Origin: Clostridia bacterium
GTDB taxonomy: Bacteria; Bacillota_A; Clostridia; Christensenellales; Aristaeellaceae
Assembly (NCBI GenBank): GCA_017464225.1
Contig: JAFUDW010000130.1
Location: 1-12,418, forward strand
Direction: 5' to 3'
DNA: 12,418 nt
The position numbers and the translations under genes were made by a program. The notes beneath the pieces are model-generated. The model was not told the DNA's origin. It did not search any database and was given only the letters and a program-made list of their open reading frames with translations. Below are positions 5,908 to 12,418 of the stretch, in pieces. Each line of letters opens with the position of its first letter. Position 1 is the first letter of the stretch.

Positions 5908-7842
5908 ATGTCAAGAACAGACGCCATTGAACAATATATCACCGCTTTGAACGCGGGCCGAAAATATTACCGCAACTGTATAGCCCGCGGCCAATATCCC
6001 TATCCCCAGGTTTTGGATAAGCTGCTGGAAAACCAGGAGACGGCGGGCCAAGTCAATCTGGGCCTGCTGGAGATCCCCGCCGACCGCATCGTAGGCACCT
6101 GGGTGGAGGGGCGCAAATCGGCCTTCGCCGGCAATATGATGCCGCTGCTGGATCCCAATACCGAGTTTGGCGATAAGTGGATCAACCTGTGCAACGCGCA
6201 CCTGGAGGAAGGAATCCGAGATCCCATCAGCTGCATCGAGTATCTGGGCAAGTTTTACATTCAGGAAGGCCATAAGCGGGTGAGCGTGCTCAAAAGCTAC
6301 GCCTGCCCCACCATTCTGGGCACGGTGAACCGCATCATCCCCGCGCCCTCCGACGATCCGCAGATCCGCCTGTACTACGAGTTCATGGACTTCTATAAGC
6401 TCAGCGGCTCCTATCTGGTCAGCTTCACCAGTCCGGGCGGCTACGCCAAACTGCAGGCCGCCCTGGGCCTGGAGCCCGACCAGGTTTGGAGCGAAACGCT
6501 GTCCCGGGATTTTTCCAGCTTTTACCGGGCGTTCACCGCTGTATTTGACCGCGTGAACGTTGAAAAGCTGCCCTTAACGCCGGGCGACGCGCTGCTGTCC
6601 ATCCTGGGAATACAGCCCTACAGCGAAGTCCAGGCCATGTCCGCCGAGCAATTGAAGAACGCGCTGACGCTGCTTTGGCCCGATATGCGTCTGCTGGCCC
6701 AGGGCGAGCCCATATCGGTGAGCGCCGCTCCCGAGGAAAAGGAAAAGGGGCTGCTGGGCCGCATTCTGGGAACGCCCCGGCTGCACGCCGCCTTTATTTA
6801 TACCTTCGATCCCGAAAAAAGCCCCTGGGCCTCGGCCCATCGGCAGGGGCAGCAGTACCTGGCCGATAAGCTGGGCGACAGCGTGACGGTAAGCGATTAC
6901 CTATGCGGAGACGACCCGTTGGAAACCATGGAGCAGGCCATCGCCCAGGGCGCCAACGTGATCTTCGCCACCGCGCCTTCGCTGGTGGGCGTCTGCCGCC
7001 GTATCGCCGCCCGGCATAAAAACGTGGTGGTGTTCAACTGCTCGCTGTCGGTGCCCTACGCCGGGGTACGCGGCTATTACGCGCGCATTTACGAGGGCAA
7101 ATTTATATCGGGCGCCATCGCCGGGGCCATGGCCGCCAACGACAGCATCGGCTATGTGGCCAATTATCCCATTCTGGGCGTGCCCGCCGCCGTGAACGCC
7201 TTCGCCCTTGGCGCGCGGCTGACCAATCCCCGCGCCACAGTGCACCTGCGCTGGAGCTGCCTGCCGGGCAATCCCTTCAAGGATCTGCTGGATGAGGGCG
7301 TCAGCGTCATCAGCAATCGGGATGAGGACGGCGCCAAGCCCTTCCTTTCCTGGCACCTGGGCACCTTCCAGGTAGCCGGCAGCGGACTGCTGACGCCGCT
7401 GGCCTCGCCCTGCTGGAACTGGGGCAAGTTTTACGAAAAGACCATGCGCTCGCTGCAGGTGGGCGGCATTGACGCGCTGCGGGACAGCCGCCGCGCCGTC
7501 AACGACTGGTGGGGCCTGAGCACCGGCGTGGTGGATGTGAGCGTGCCGGACAGCCTGCCCGCGGGTATGAAGCAGCTGGTACGCATCCTGAAAAACGGCG
7601 TCATTGACGGCGCGATCGATCCTTTCCTTTGCCCGCTGACGGCTCAGGACGGCACGTCGATCAGCGACGGCAGCCGCCTGTTCACCCCCGAGGAAATCAT
7701 GCATATGGACTGGCTGTGCGACAACGTGGAGGGAAGCATTCCCGCCTTTGACAGCCTGCTGCCCCAGTCTCAGGATCTGGTGCGGCTGCTGGGCGTGTAC
7801 AGGGAGGCTATCCCGCCCAAAACAGAGGAAGCTGCGCTATGA
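5908..7842 (+). CDS. ParB/Srx-like domain fused to a BMP/PnrA-like substrate-binding domain
   Basis: A 644-residue protein. Residues about 50-145 resemble the ParB/Srx fold: LEIPADRIVG, R69, then EGIRDPISC, YLGKFYIQ and EGHKRVSVLK (120-129), the counterpart of the ParB GERR box. Residues about 150-265 form a probably helical linker region. Residues about 290-600 resemble the BMP/PnrA (Med-like) periplasmic-binding fold, with GYYARIYEGKFISGAIAG (389-406), IGYVANYPILGVPAAVNAFALGA (414-436) and NGVIDGAIDPF. BMP proteins normally bind purine nucleosides outside the cell as lipoproteins, but this one has no signal peptide or lipobox and should be cytoplasmic. AAGGAGG 5 nt before 5908 fixes the start; the in-frame TTG at 5836 is the promoter -35. 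The stop overlaps the next gene by ATGA. Databases may call such proteins BMP family ABC binding proteins, but no permease is nearby. Function unknown; nucleoside or nucleotide sensing is inference. Confidence 0.8.
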   Translation: MSRTDAIEQYITALNAGRKYYRNCIARGQYPYPQVLDKLLENQETAGQVNLGLLEIPADRIVGTWVEGRKSAFAGNMMPLLDPNTEFGDKWINLCNAHLEEGIRDPISCIEYLGKFYIQEGHKRVSVLKSYACPTILGTVNRIIPAPSDDPQIRLYYEFMDFYKLSGSYLVSFTSPGGYAKLQAALGLEPDQVWSETLSRDFSSFYRAFTAVFDRVNVEKLPLTPGDALLSILGIQPYSEVQAMSAEQLKNALTLLWPDMRLLAQGEPISVSAAPEEKEKGLLGRILGTPRLHAAFIYTFDPEKSPWASAHRQGQQYLADKLGDSVTVSDYLCGDDPLETMEQAIAQGANVIFATAPSLVGVCRRIAARHKNVVVFNCSLSVPYAGVRGYYARIYEGKFISGAIAGAMAANDSIGYVANYPILGVPAAVNAFALGARLTNPRATVHLRWSCLPGNPFKDLLDEGVSVISNRDEDGAKPFLSWHLGTFQVAGSGLLTPLASPCWNWGKFYEKTMRSLQVGGIDALRDSRRAVNDWWGLSTGVVDVSVPDSLPAGMKQLVRILKNGVIDGAIDPFLCPLTAQDGTSISDGSRLFTPEEIMHMDWLCDNVEGSIPAFDSLLPQSQDLVRLLGVYREAIPPKTEEAAL

Positions 7843-8501
7843 GGATACTGCTGGTCGCCGACGAGGAAGCGCCCTATCTGTGGGATTATTACCAACCGGG
7901 AAGGCTGGACGGCATCGACTGCGTGCTGTCCTGCGGAGATCTCAAACAGGAGTATCTGGAATTCCTGGTCACCATGAGCAACAAGCCCCTGTACTATGTC
8001 TGCGGAAACCATGACAAGGGCTATGTTCATTTTCCCCCCGAGGGCTGCGAATGCGTGGAAGACCAGCTGGTGAATATCGGCGGGCTGCGCGTGCTGGGGC
8101 TGGGCGGATGCATCCGCTACAACCCCGGGCCTTTCCAGTTTACCGATCAGGAGATGGAAAAGCGCGTGCGCAAGGCCCGCAGAAAGATCAAAAAGGCCGG
8201 CGGCGTGGATATCGTGATCACCCATGCCCCGCCCAAGGGCGTGGGCGACGCCCCGGATAACGCCCACCGCGGCTTCGCCGCTTTCCTGCCGCTGATGGAC
8301 GAGTTTCATCCCCGCTACCTGATCCACGGGCATGTGCACCAAAGCTATGGCAACGGGCATCCCCGCGCCATCCAGTACGGCGAGACCACAGTGCTCAACG
8401 CCGTGGGCTGGCAGATTCTGGAAATCGATGCGCCTGCGCGCCCGCGCAAAAAGGGGCTGTCGCAATGGACGGAAAGGCTGAAAAAAGCGATCAATCGGTG
8501 A
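7839..8501 (+). CDS. Calcineurin-like metallophosphoesterase
   Basis: A 220-residue soluble enzyme of the calcineurin-like phosphoesterase fold. Metal-binding motifs are VADEE (D8, E10) in place of the usual DxH, GD (33-34) in CGDLK, GNHD (56-59), H129 in ITHAPP, and GHVH (164-167). It should hydrolyse a phosphomono- or diester with two metal ions; the substrate is unknown. I recall close clostridial relatives with the same ADEE...YLWD opening, so the DxE form seems to be a subfamily trait. The ATG overlaps the upstream stop (ATGA), and GAGGAAG lies 7 nt before it inside the upstream gene, so the two proteins are translationally coupled. The C-terminal tail (about 200-220) is basic. It may process the ligand sensed by the upstream BMP-like protein; that is inference. 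Confidence 0.93.
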   Translation: MRILLVADEEAPYLWDYYQPGRLDGIDCVLSCGDLKQEYLEFLVTMSNKPLYYVCGNHDKGYVHFPPEGCECVEDQLVNIGGLRVLGLGGCIRYNPGPFQFTDQEMEKRVRKARRKIKKAGGVDIVITHAPPKGVGDAPDNAHRGFAAFLPLMDEFHPRYLIHGHVHQSYGNGHPRAIQYGETTVLNAVGWQILEIDAPARPRKKGLSQWTERLKKAINR

Positions 8502-8588
8502 TGCGAGGAAAAAAACGCGCTGTTATGCGGCAGGTACAATGCTTTCAATTCTCCGGCATTTTTGAAACATGAAAAAGCAAAGGAGACG

Positions 8589-8839
8589 TTAAGGGGCGCC
8601 GCCCCTTAAAAACCCCGCTGGGGTGCAAGTTGCGCCCCAGACCCCGCCAGCGACAGATGTTGCTTGACGCGGTGAACCGGCAGCTTCCCGCAGTTGATTG
8701 AAACGGGTTGGCGCAAAGAGCGCTCCGGAAATACGCCGCAACACAAAAAACGACTGGATTCGAGCAAGCTCGATCCAGCCGTTTTGCTTATGCGGCTATG
8801 ACGCTATCGCGTCATTGACGTCGGCAAGCCGCCGTCATT
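8589..8839 (+). repeat. Dispersed multi-hairpin repeat, copy 2
   Basis: This copy is inverted relative to copy 1 (1-252). Its hairpins read in order E (8589-8609), D (8618-8640), spacer, C (8751-8781), B (8798-8815) and A (8816-8837). The two ends are nearly identical between copies (57 of 60 and 41 of 43 bases), while hairpin C and the spacer differ in sequence. Several changes keep pairing, for example a U-A to U-G change in D. The copy begins 87 nt after the phosphoesterase stop, in the same polarity relative to the upstream gene as copy 1 to lysA. It has no coding potential. Confidence 0.85.
8751..8785. terminator. Rho-independent terminator (hairpin C of repeat copy 2)
   Basis: CGACTGGAT (8751-8759) pairs with ATCCAGCCG (8773-8781) apart from one A-C mismatch. 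It is capped by CGAGC-AA-GCTCG with T8760 bulged. TTTT follows and CACAAAAAA precedes, so it could work in both directions. It is the first terminator-like hairpin after the phosphoesterase gene, about 250 nt past its stop. Confidence 0.65.
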
Positions 8840-8881
8840 TCCGGTGCGGGTATTGCGTTAAACTTTCGATATCAAGCCCCA

Positions 8882-9000
8882 GTCTGAGGTAGGCACGTGA
8901 AGCGGGCCAAGGATTGCGCAGCAATCCCCAAAAAGGCGGGAGACGACAGATGGAGCTTGCTCCGATCTGACGACTCTCGCCTTTTTCATTGGCCTCAGAC
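8882..9000. ncRNA. Candidate structured RNA with a three-way junction
   Basis: An outer stem GTCTGA (8882-8887) pairs with TCAGAC (8995-9000). An inner stem GGCCAA (8905-8910) pairs with TTGGCC (8989-8994). Inside the inner stem lie exactly two hairpins with almost no unpaired bases: GGATTGC-GCA-GCAATCC (8911-8927) and the long imperfect hairpin at 8930-8986. This gives a compact three-way junction of 119 nt. CACGTG (8894-8899) lies in the internal loop. No known RNA family is recognised, the transcribed strand is unclear and no promoter is evident, so it could equally be a folded remnant of a repeat. Confidence 0.35.
8930..8986. terminator. Long bidirectional terminator-like hairpin
   Basis: AAAAAGGCG (8930-8938) pairs with CGCCTTTTT (8978-8986). 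The arms continue through imperfect pairing (CAGAT/ATCTG) to the apex GGAGC-TT-GCTCC. Flanking A and T runs make it terminator-like on both strands. It may serve as a back-up terminator between the converging phosphoesterase and hydrogenase units, or as an arm of the candidate structured RNA. Confidence 0.5.
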
Positions 9001-9132
9001 GGCCTCTTTACGCCAACCCAAAAGCTAAACTGGCGGAAAATGTTTGTAGGTGCAACCAAGCTTGTTCGCCGGGATGGAGTCCAGAGGCTCAAGCGGGCCT
9101 TTGGCGCAGAGCTCGAGGCCGCGGAGGCCTCG
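9001..9132. other. Second foldable stretch in the intergenic region
   Basis: CGCCAA (9011-9016) can pair with TTGGCG (9101-9106), and GGCCTC (9001-9006) with GAGGCC (9115-9120). The outer pairing competes with a local 7-bp hairpin CGAGGCC-GCGGA-GGCCTCG (9114-9132). The phrase AAGCGGGCC at 9091-9099 also occurs in the neighbouring candidate RNA at 8900-8908, so the two stretches may be distantly related. There is no coding potential. Between 9133 and 9199 I see nothing recognisable. Confidence 0.3.
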
Positions 9133-9199
9133 AACGTCTCCCCATAATCATCTCTTTACAGCAACTTCCAAAACAAGCATCCCTCCGTCACACACGAAA

Positions 9200-9238
9200 G
9201 CCGCCCGGATCTGAGCAAGCTCGACCCGGGCGGCCTTT
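9200..9238 (-). terminator. Terminator of the hydrogenase operon
   Basis: GCCGCCCGG (9200-9208) and CCGGGCGGC (9226-9234) form a perfect 9-bp GC-rich stem enclosing GAGC-AA-GCTC (plus-strand reading). On the minus strand it is followed only by TTTC, a weak T tract, about 50 nt after the hydA stop. CTTT also follows on the plus strand, so it may work both ways. Confidence 0.7.
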
Positions 9239-9287
9239 ATCGATTGTGCATTCCCAGGGCTCTTTTCAGCGCTCCTGTTTGACTCAA

Positions 9288-11039
9288 TTATTTGATCTGC
9301 TCGTACTTATCGCGGGCCACATAGGTGGTGTGCAGCAGATGATGCGCCTTATGGCTGCCGGGCTCGCCCAGGTAATCCTTGTAGAGCACCTTGAGCTCCT
9401 CATTGTCCTGGCTCTTGCGGCGGGGCTTACCTTCGTCCTCGCCGTACAGCGCCTTGGCGCGCTCCGCGGACACATTGACGCCCATGCGCACATCGCTCTT
9501 GACGATGGGCTGGCCGCCGCCTGTAACGCAGCCGCCGGGGCAGCACATGATTTCGATGAACTGGTACTGCTTTTCGCCGCTGCGCACGCTGTCCAGCAGC
9601 TGCTGGGCGTTGCCCGTGCCATGGGCCACAGCCACGTTGATCTTGGTGCCGTTCAGGTCGATCTCGGCTTCCTTGACGCCCTTCAGGCCGCGCACCTCAT
9701 GGAATTCCACCTTTTCCAGCTCTTTGCCGGTAACGGCTTCATAAGCGAAGCGCAGCGCGGCTTCCATCACGCCGCCGGTAGCGCCGAAGATGACGCCGGC
9801 ACCGGTGCTTTCGCCCAGCAGGCTGTCAAAGTCCTCATCGGGCAGGTTGGCAAAATCGATGCCGGCGGCGCGGATCATGCGGGCCAGCTCGCGGGTGGTG
9901 ATGACCTCGTCCACATCCTGAAGGCCGTTGGCGCTCAGCTCGGGACGCTTGGCCTCAAACTTCTTGGCGGTGCAGGGCATCACGGATACTACGGCGATAT
10001 TCTGGGGATCAATGCCGGCTTTTTCGGCGTAATAGCTCTTGATCACAGCGCCCAGCATTTCGTGGGGGCTCTTGCAGCTGGACAGATTGGGCAGGAAATC
10101 GGGATTGTAGGTTTCGCAATACTTGATCCAGCCGGGAGAGCAGCTGGTGATCATGGGCAGCACGCCCTTGTTGGTCAGACGCTGCACCAGCTCGGTGCCT
10201 TCCTCCAGGATGGTCAGGTCAGCGCCGAAATCGGTATCGAACACCTTGTCGAAGCCCAGGCGGCGCAGAGCGGCCACCATCTTGCCGGTGACGCTGGTGC
10301 CCATGGGCAGGCCAAACTCCTCGCCCAGGGCGGCGCGCACGGCGGGCGCGGGCTGCACAACCACATGTTTGGGGCCGTTCAGGAGCGCCTGCACGGGCTT
10401 GATGCTGTCCTTTTCACGCAGCGCGCCCACGGGGCAGGCCACGATGCACTGGCCGCAGTTGACGCAGCCGGTCTGGGCCAGCTTGAGGCTCCAGGGGCTT
10501 TCGATGGCGGTATTGAAGCCGCGGCGCACAGCACCGATCACGCCCACGTTCTGCAGGTTATGGCAAGCAGCCACGCAGCGGCGGCACAGCACGCACTTAT
10601 TGTTGTCGCGCACCACGCAGGGGCTGGCGTCGTCCACTTCATAATGGTTCACGCCGCCGGCATAGTAATTGTCATCCTCAATGCCCAGGTCGCGGCACAG
10701 ATCCTGCAGTTCGCAATTGTTGTTGCGGACGCAGCTCAGGCACTTGCGGTCATGAATGGAGAGCAGCAGCTCCACCACGGTTTTGCGGGCTTCGCGCACG
10801 GCGGGGGTATTGGTTTTGACCACCAGGCCCTCGCTGACAGGATACACGCAGGCGGCCTGCAGCGCGCGGGCGCCAACATCCACCACGCAGACGCGGCAAG
10901 CGCCGATCTGGTTGACGTCCTTCAAATAGCACAGCGTGGGAATGTGAATATTGGCCTGGCGGGCAGCTTCCAGCACGGTGCTGCCGGCGGGCACGGACAC
11001 CTGCACGCCGTCAATTGTCAAATTGATCATGTTTTCCAT
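9288..11039 (-). CDS. hydA: NADH-dependent [FeFe] hydrogenase catalytic subunit (group A)
   Basis: This 583-residue subunit reduces protons to H2 at the H-cluster. Domains in order: a [2Fe-2S] ferredoxin (C37, C48, C51, C64); a His-Cys [4Fe-4S] segment (H96, C100, C103, C109); a two-cluster ferredoxin (C149, C152, C155, C159 and C192, C195, C198, C202); and the H-domain from about 224. The H-domain signatures are TSCSPGW (298-304), MPCTAKKFE (354-362) and EIMCCPGGCVTGGGQP (496-511). The first differs from the usual TSCCPxW by Ser301, and the third has Cys499 where Ala is usual. LEEGTEL (278-284) keeps likely proton-pathway acids. The end matches bifurcating HydA forms without an extra C-terminal [2Fe-2S] domain. 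AGGAGG lies 8 nt before the ATG, 15 nt after hydB. It needs the HydEFG maturases, which are not in the window. Confidence 0.95.
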   Translation of the reverse strand: MENMINLTIDGVQVSVPAGSTVLEAARQANIHIPTLCYLKDVNQIGACRVCVVDVGARALQAACVYPVSEGLVVKTNTPAVREARKTVVELLLSIHDRKCLSCVRNNNCELQDLCRDLGIEDDNYYAGGVNHYEVDDASPCVVRDNNKCVLCRRCVAACHNLQNVGVIGAVRRGFNTAIESPWSLKLAQTGCVNCGQCIVACPVGALREKDSIKPVQALLNGPKHVVVQPAPAVRAALGEEFGLPMGTSVTGKMVAALRRLGFDKVFDTDFGADLTILEEGTELVQRLTNKGVLPMITSCSPGWIKYCETYNPDFLPNLSSCKSPHEMLGAVIKSYYAEKAGIDPQNIAVVSVMPCTAKKFEAKRPELSANGLQDVDEVITTRELARMIRAAGIDFANLPDEDFDSLLGESTGAGVIFGATGGVMEAALRFAYEAVTGKELEKVEFHEVRGLKGVKEAEIDLNGTKINVAVAHGTGNAQQLLDSVRSGEKQYQFIEIMCCPGGCVTGGGQPIVKSDVRMGVNVSAERAKALYGEDEGKPRRKSQDNEELKVLYKDYLGEPGSHKAHHLLHTTYVARDKYEQIK

Positions 11040-11054
11040 ACAGCTGTCCTCCTA

Positions 11055-12418
11055 TTACTGACGGGAAATGGCGCCAAAGCGGCACTTCTCCATACAAGCG
11101 CCGCACTTGAGGCACTTGGCGGGATCGATGACATGAGGCTGCTTGACGGTGCCCTCGATGGCGTTGCCGGGGCAGACGCGCGCGCAGGCGGTACATCCGC
11201 GGCACTTGTCGGGATCGATCTTATACTGCAGCAGCGCCTTGCAATGGTGAGCCGGGCACACATGATCGCGGATATGCGCTTCGTATTCGTTGCGGAAGAA
11301 GCGGAGGGTAGCCAGCACAGGGTTGGGCGCGGTCTGGCCCAGGCCGCACAGCGCGGTGGCCTTGATGCCGGTGGCCAACTCTTCCAGCTTTTCGATATCG
11401 CCTTCTTCGCCCTTGCCTTCCACGATGCGGTTCAGGATCTCCAGCATGCGGCGGGTACCCACGCGGCAGGGGGTGCACTTGCCGCAGCTTTCATCGCAGG
11501 TGAACTCCAGGAAGAAGCGGGCGATATCCACCATGCAGTCGTCCTCGTCCATGACGATCATACCACCGGAACCCATCATGGAGCCCGCGGCGATCAGGTT
11601 ATCATAATCAACGGGGGTATCCAGCAGGGAGGCGGGCAGACAGCCGCCGGAGGGGCCGCCGGTCTGCACGGCCTTGAACTTTTTGCCGCCCGGACAGCCG
11701 CCGCCGATATCGTAAATGATGGTGCGCAGCGTGGTGCCCATGGGCACTTCCACCAGGCCGGTGTTGTTGATCTTGCCGCCCAGCGCGAACACCTTGGTGC
11801 CCTTGCTCTTTTCGGTACCCATGCTGGCGAACCAGTCGGCGCCGTTCAGGATGATCTGGGCCACGTTGGCGTAGGTTTCCACGTTGTTCAGCATGGTGGG
11901 CTTGCCAAACAGGCCTTTGACCGCCGGGAAGGGAGGCCGGGGGGTGGGCTCGCCGCGCTTGCCCTCGATGGAGTGCATCAGCGCCGTTTCCTCGCCGCAG
12001 ACGAACGCGCCGGAACCTAGGCGGATCTTGATATCAAAGCTGAAGTCGGTGCCGAAAATGTTTTCGCCCAGCAGGCCGTATTCGCGGGCCTGGCCGATGG
12101 CGATCTCCAGGCGCTTGACGGCGATGGGGTACTCGGCGCGGACGTAAATGTAGCCCTCCTGGGCGCCGCTGGCATAGCCGGCGATGGCCATGGCTTCCAG
12201 CACGCTGTGGGGATCGCCCTCCAGCACGCTGCGGTCCATGAACGCGCCGGGGTCACCCTCGTCGGCGTTGCAGGCCTCGTACTTGACGGGGCCGGGGCTG
12301 TTATAGGTGAACTTCCACTTGAGGCCGGTGGGGAAGCCGCCGCCGCCGCGGCCGCGCAGGCCGGAATCCAGCAGGACCTGGATCACGTCGTCGGGGGTCA
12401 TCTCGGTGAGGACCTTGC
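11055..12418 (-). CDS. hydB: NADH-dependent [FeFe] hydrogenase flavin subunit HydB, 5' end off the window
   Basis: The NuoF-like flavoprotein subunit binds FMN and NAD(H) and passes electrons to HydA. The frame is open to the right edge; the ATG at 12401 lies inside a conserved stretch ([11 protein letters not shown]), so about 150 N-terminal residues, usually a thioredoxin-like [2Fe-2S] domain, are missing. Numbered from that internal Met: [12 protein letters not shown] (15-26) and [14 protein letters not shown] (44-57) for [26 protein letters not shown] (135-153); an SLBB-like region; [12 protein letters not shown] with C306, C309, C312 and the distant C352 for one [4Fe-4S] cluster; CPAHHC (382-387); and a C-terminal two-cluster ferredoxin (C400, C403, C406, C410; C430, C433, C436, C440). 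The C-terminal ferredoxin separates HydB from complex I NuoF. CPAHHC may correspond to the hinge zinc site reported for bifurcating hydrogenases. hydC (NuoE-like) probably lies just upstream, off the window. Confidence 0.93.
   Translation of the reverse strand, partial: KVLTEMTPDDVIQVLLDSGLRGRGGGGFPTGLKWKFTYNSPGPVKYEACNADEGDPGAFMDRSVLEGDPHSVLEAMAIAGYASGAQEGYIYVRAEYPIAVKRLEIAIGQAREYGLLGENIFGTDFSFDIKIRLGSGAFVCGEETALMHSIEGKRGEPTPRPPFPAVKGLFGKPTMLNNVETYANVAQIILNGADWFASMGTEKSKGTKVFALGGKINNTGLVEVPMGTTLRTIIYDIGGGCPGGKKFKAVQTGGPSGGCLPASLLDTPVDYDNLIAAGSMMGSGGMIVMDEDDCMVDIARFFLEFTCDESCGKCTPCRVGTRRMLEILNRIVEGKGEEGDIEKLEELATGIKATALCGLGQTAPNPVLATLRFFRNEYEAHIRDHVCPAHHCKALLQYKIDPDKCRGCTACARVCPGNAIEGTVKQPHVIDPAKCLKCGACMEKCRFGAISRQ

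Noticed and set aside
1..8839. A composite transposon or MITE-bounded element carrying lysA to the phosphoesterase
   Set aside because: There is no transposase, no terminal inverted repeat at the ends of each copy and no visible target-site duplication, and the enclosed genes are mostly housekeeping with uniform composition.
8502..9287. A hidden small protein gene or tRNA in the large intergenic region
   Set aside because: Short frames at 8698-8892 and 8835-9092 cross the hairpins and lack ribosome binding sites, and no cloverleaf with a T-arm signature is present.
9246..12020. A 924-codon open frame on the plus strand, antisense to hydA and hydB
   Set aside because: Its product is a low-complexity His/Ala/Gly-rich string with no domain and no ribosome binding site. 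It arises because GC-rich codons leave the opposite strand free of stops, and the minus-strand proteins have unmistakable iron-sulfur motifs.

Overview
The window comes from a fairly GC-rich anaerobic Bacillota, most likely class Clostridia. The evidence is strong AGGAGG-type ribosome binding sites, near-consensus TTGACA/TATAAT promoters, an NADH-linked [FeFe]-hydrogenase operon, and clostridial-type versions of SfsA, TruA and the DUF4418/FtsX-type ABC cluster. Order and genus cannot be fixed from the sequence alone. No tRNA, rRNA, CRISPR array, transposase or phage gene is visible.

Layout, left to right. (1) 1-305 is non-coding and holds copy 1 of a roughly 250-bp multi-hairpin repeat, including a bidirectional terminator. 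(2) lysA (minus, 306-1607) makes lysine from meso-diaminopimelate. (3) A divergent intergenic region carries a perfect TTGACA-N17-TATAAT promoter with a perfect 12+12 bp palindromic operator over the expected transcription start. It drives a three-gene plus-strand operon: a small DUF4418 membrane protein, an FtsX/MacB-like permease and an ABC ATPase (1832-4116). (4) sfsA (minus) and truA (plus) are divergent and their promoters share one -35 heptamer. (5) A two-gene plus-strand operon (5908-8501) encodes a cytoplasmic fusion of a ParB/Srx-like domain with a BMP/PnrA-like nucleoside-binding domain, coupled by an ATGA overlap to a metallophosphoesterase with an unusual first motif. (6) 8502-9287 is a 786-bp non-coding region with copy 2 of the repeat (inverted relative to copy 1), a candidate three-way-junction RNA, further foldable sequence and the hydrogenase terminator. 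(7) hydB (running off the right edge) and hydA (minus) encode two subunits of a multimeric NADH-dependent, probably electron-bifurcating, [FeFe] hydrogenase.

How the genes work together. The hydrogenase re-oxidises NADH (probably with reduced ferredoxin) to H2, as expected in a fermenting anaerobe. lysA, truA and sfsA are housekeeping. The DUF4418-permease-ATPase operon looks like one exporter or extraction complex for an unknown, possibly metal-related, substrate under tight repression. The ParB-BMP/metallophosphoesterase pair is the best candidate for an undescribed system: a nucleoside- or nucleotide-binding protein kept in the cytoplasm and translated in fixed ratio with a phosphoesterase. 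The two repeat copies sit downstream of lysA and of the phosphoesterase gene in the same polarity relative to the upstream gene, so they may act as transcribed 3'-UTR elements.
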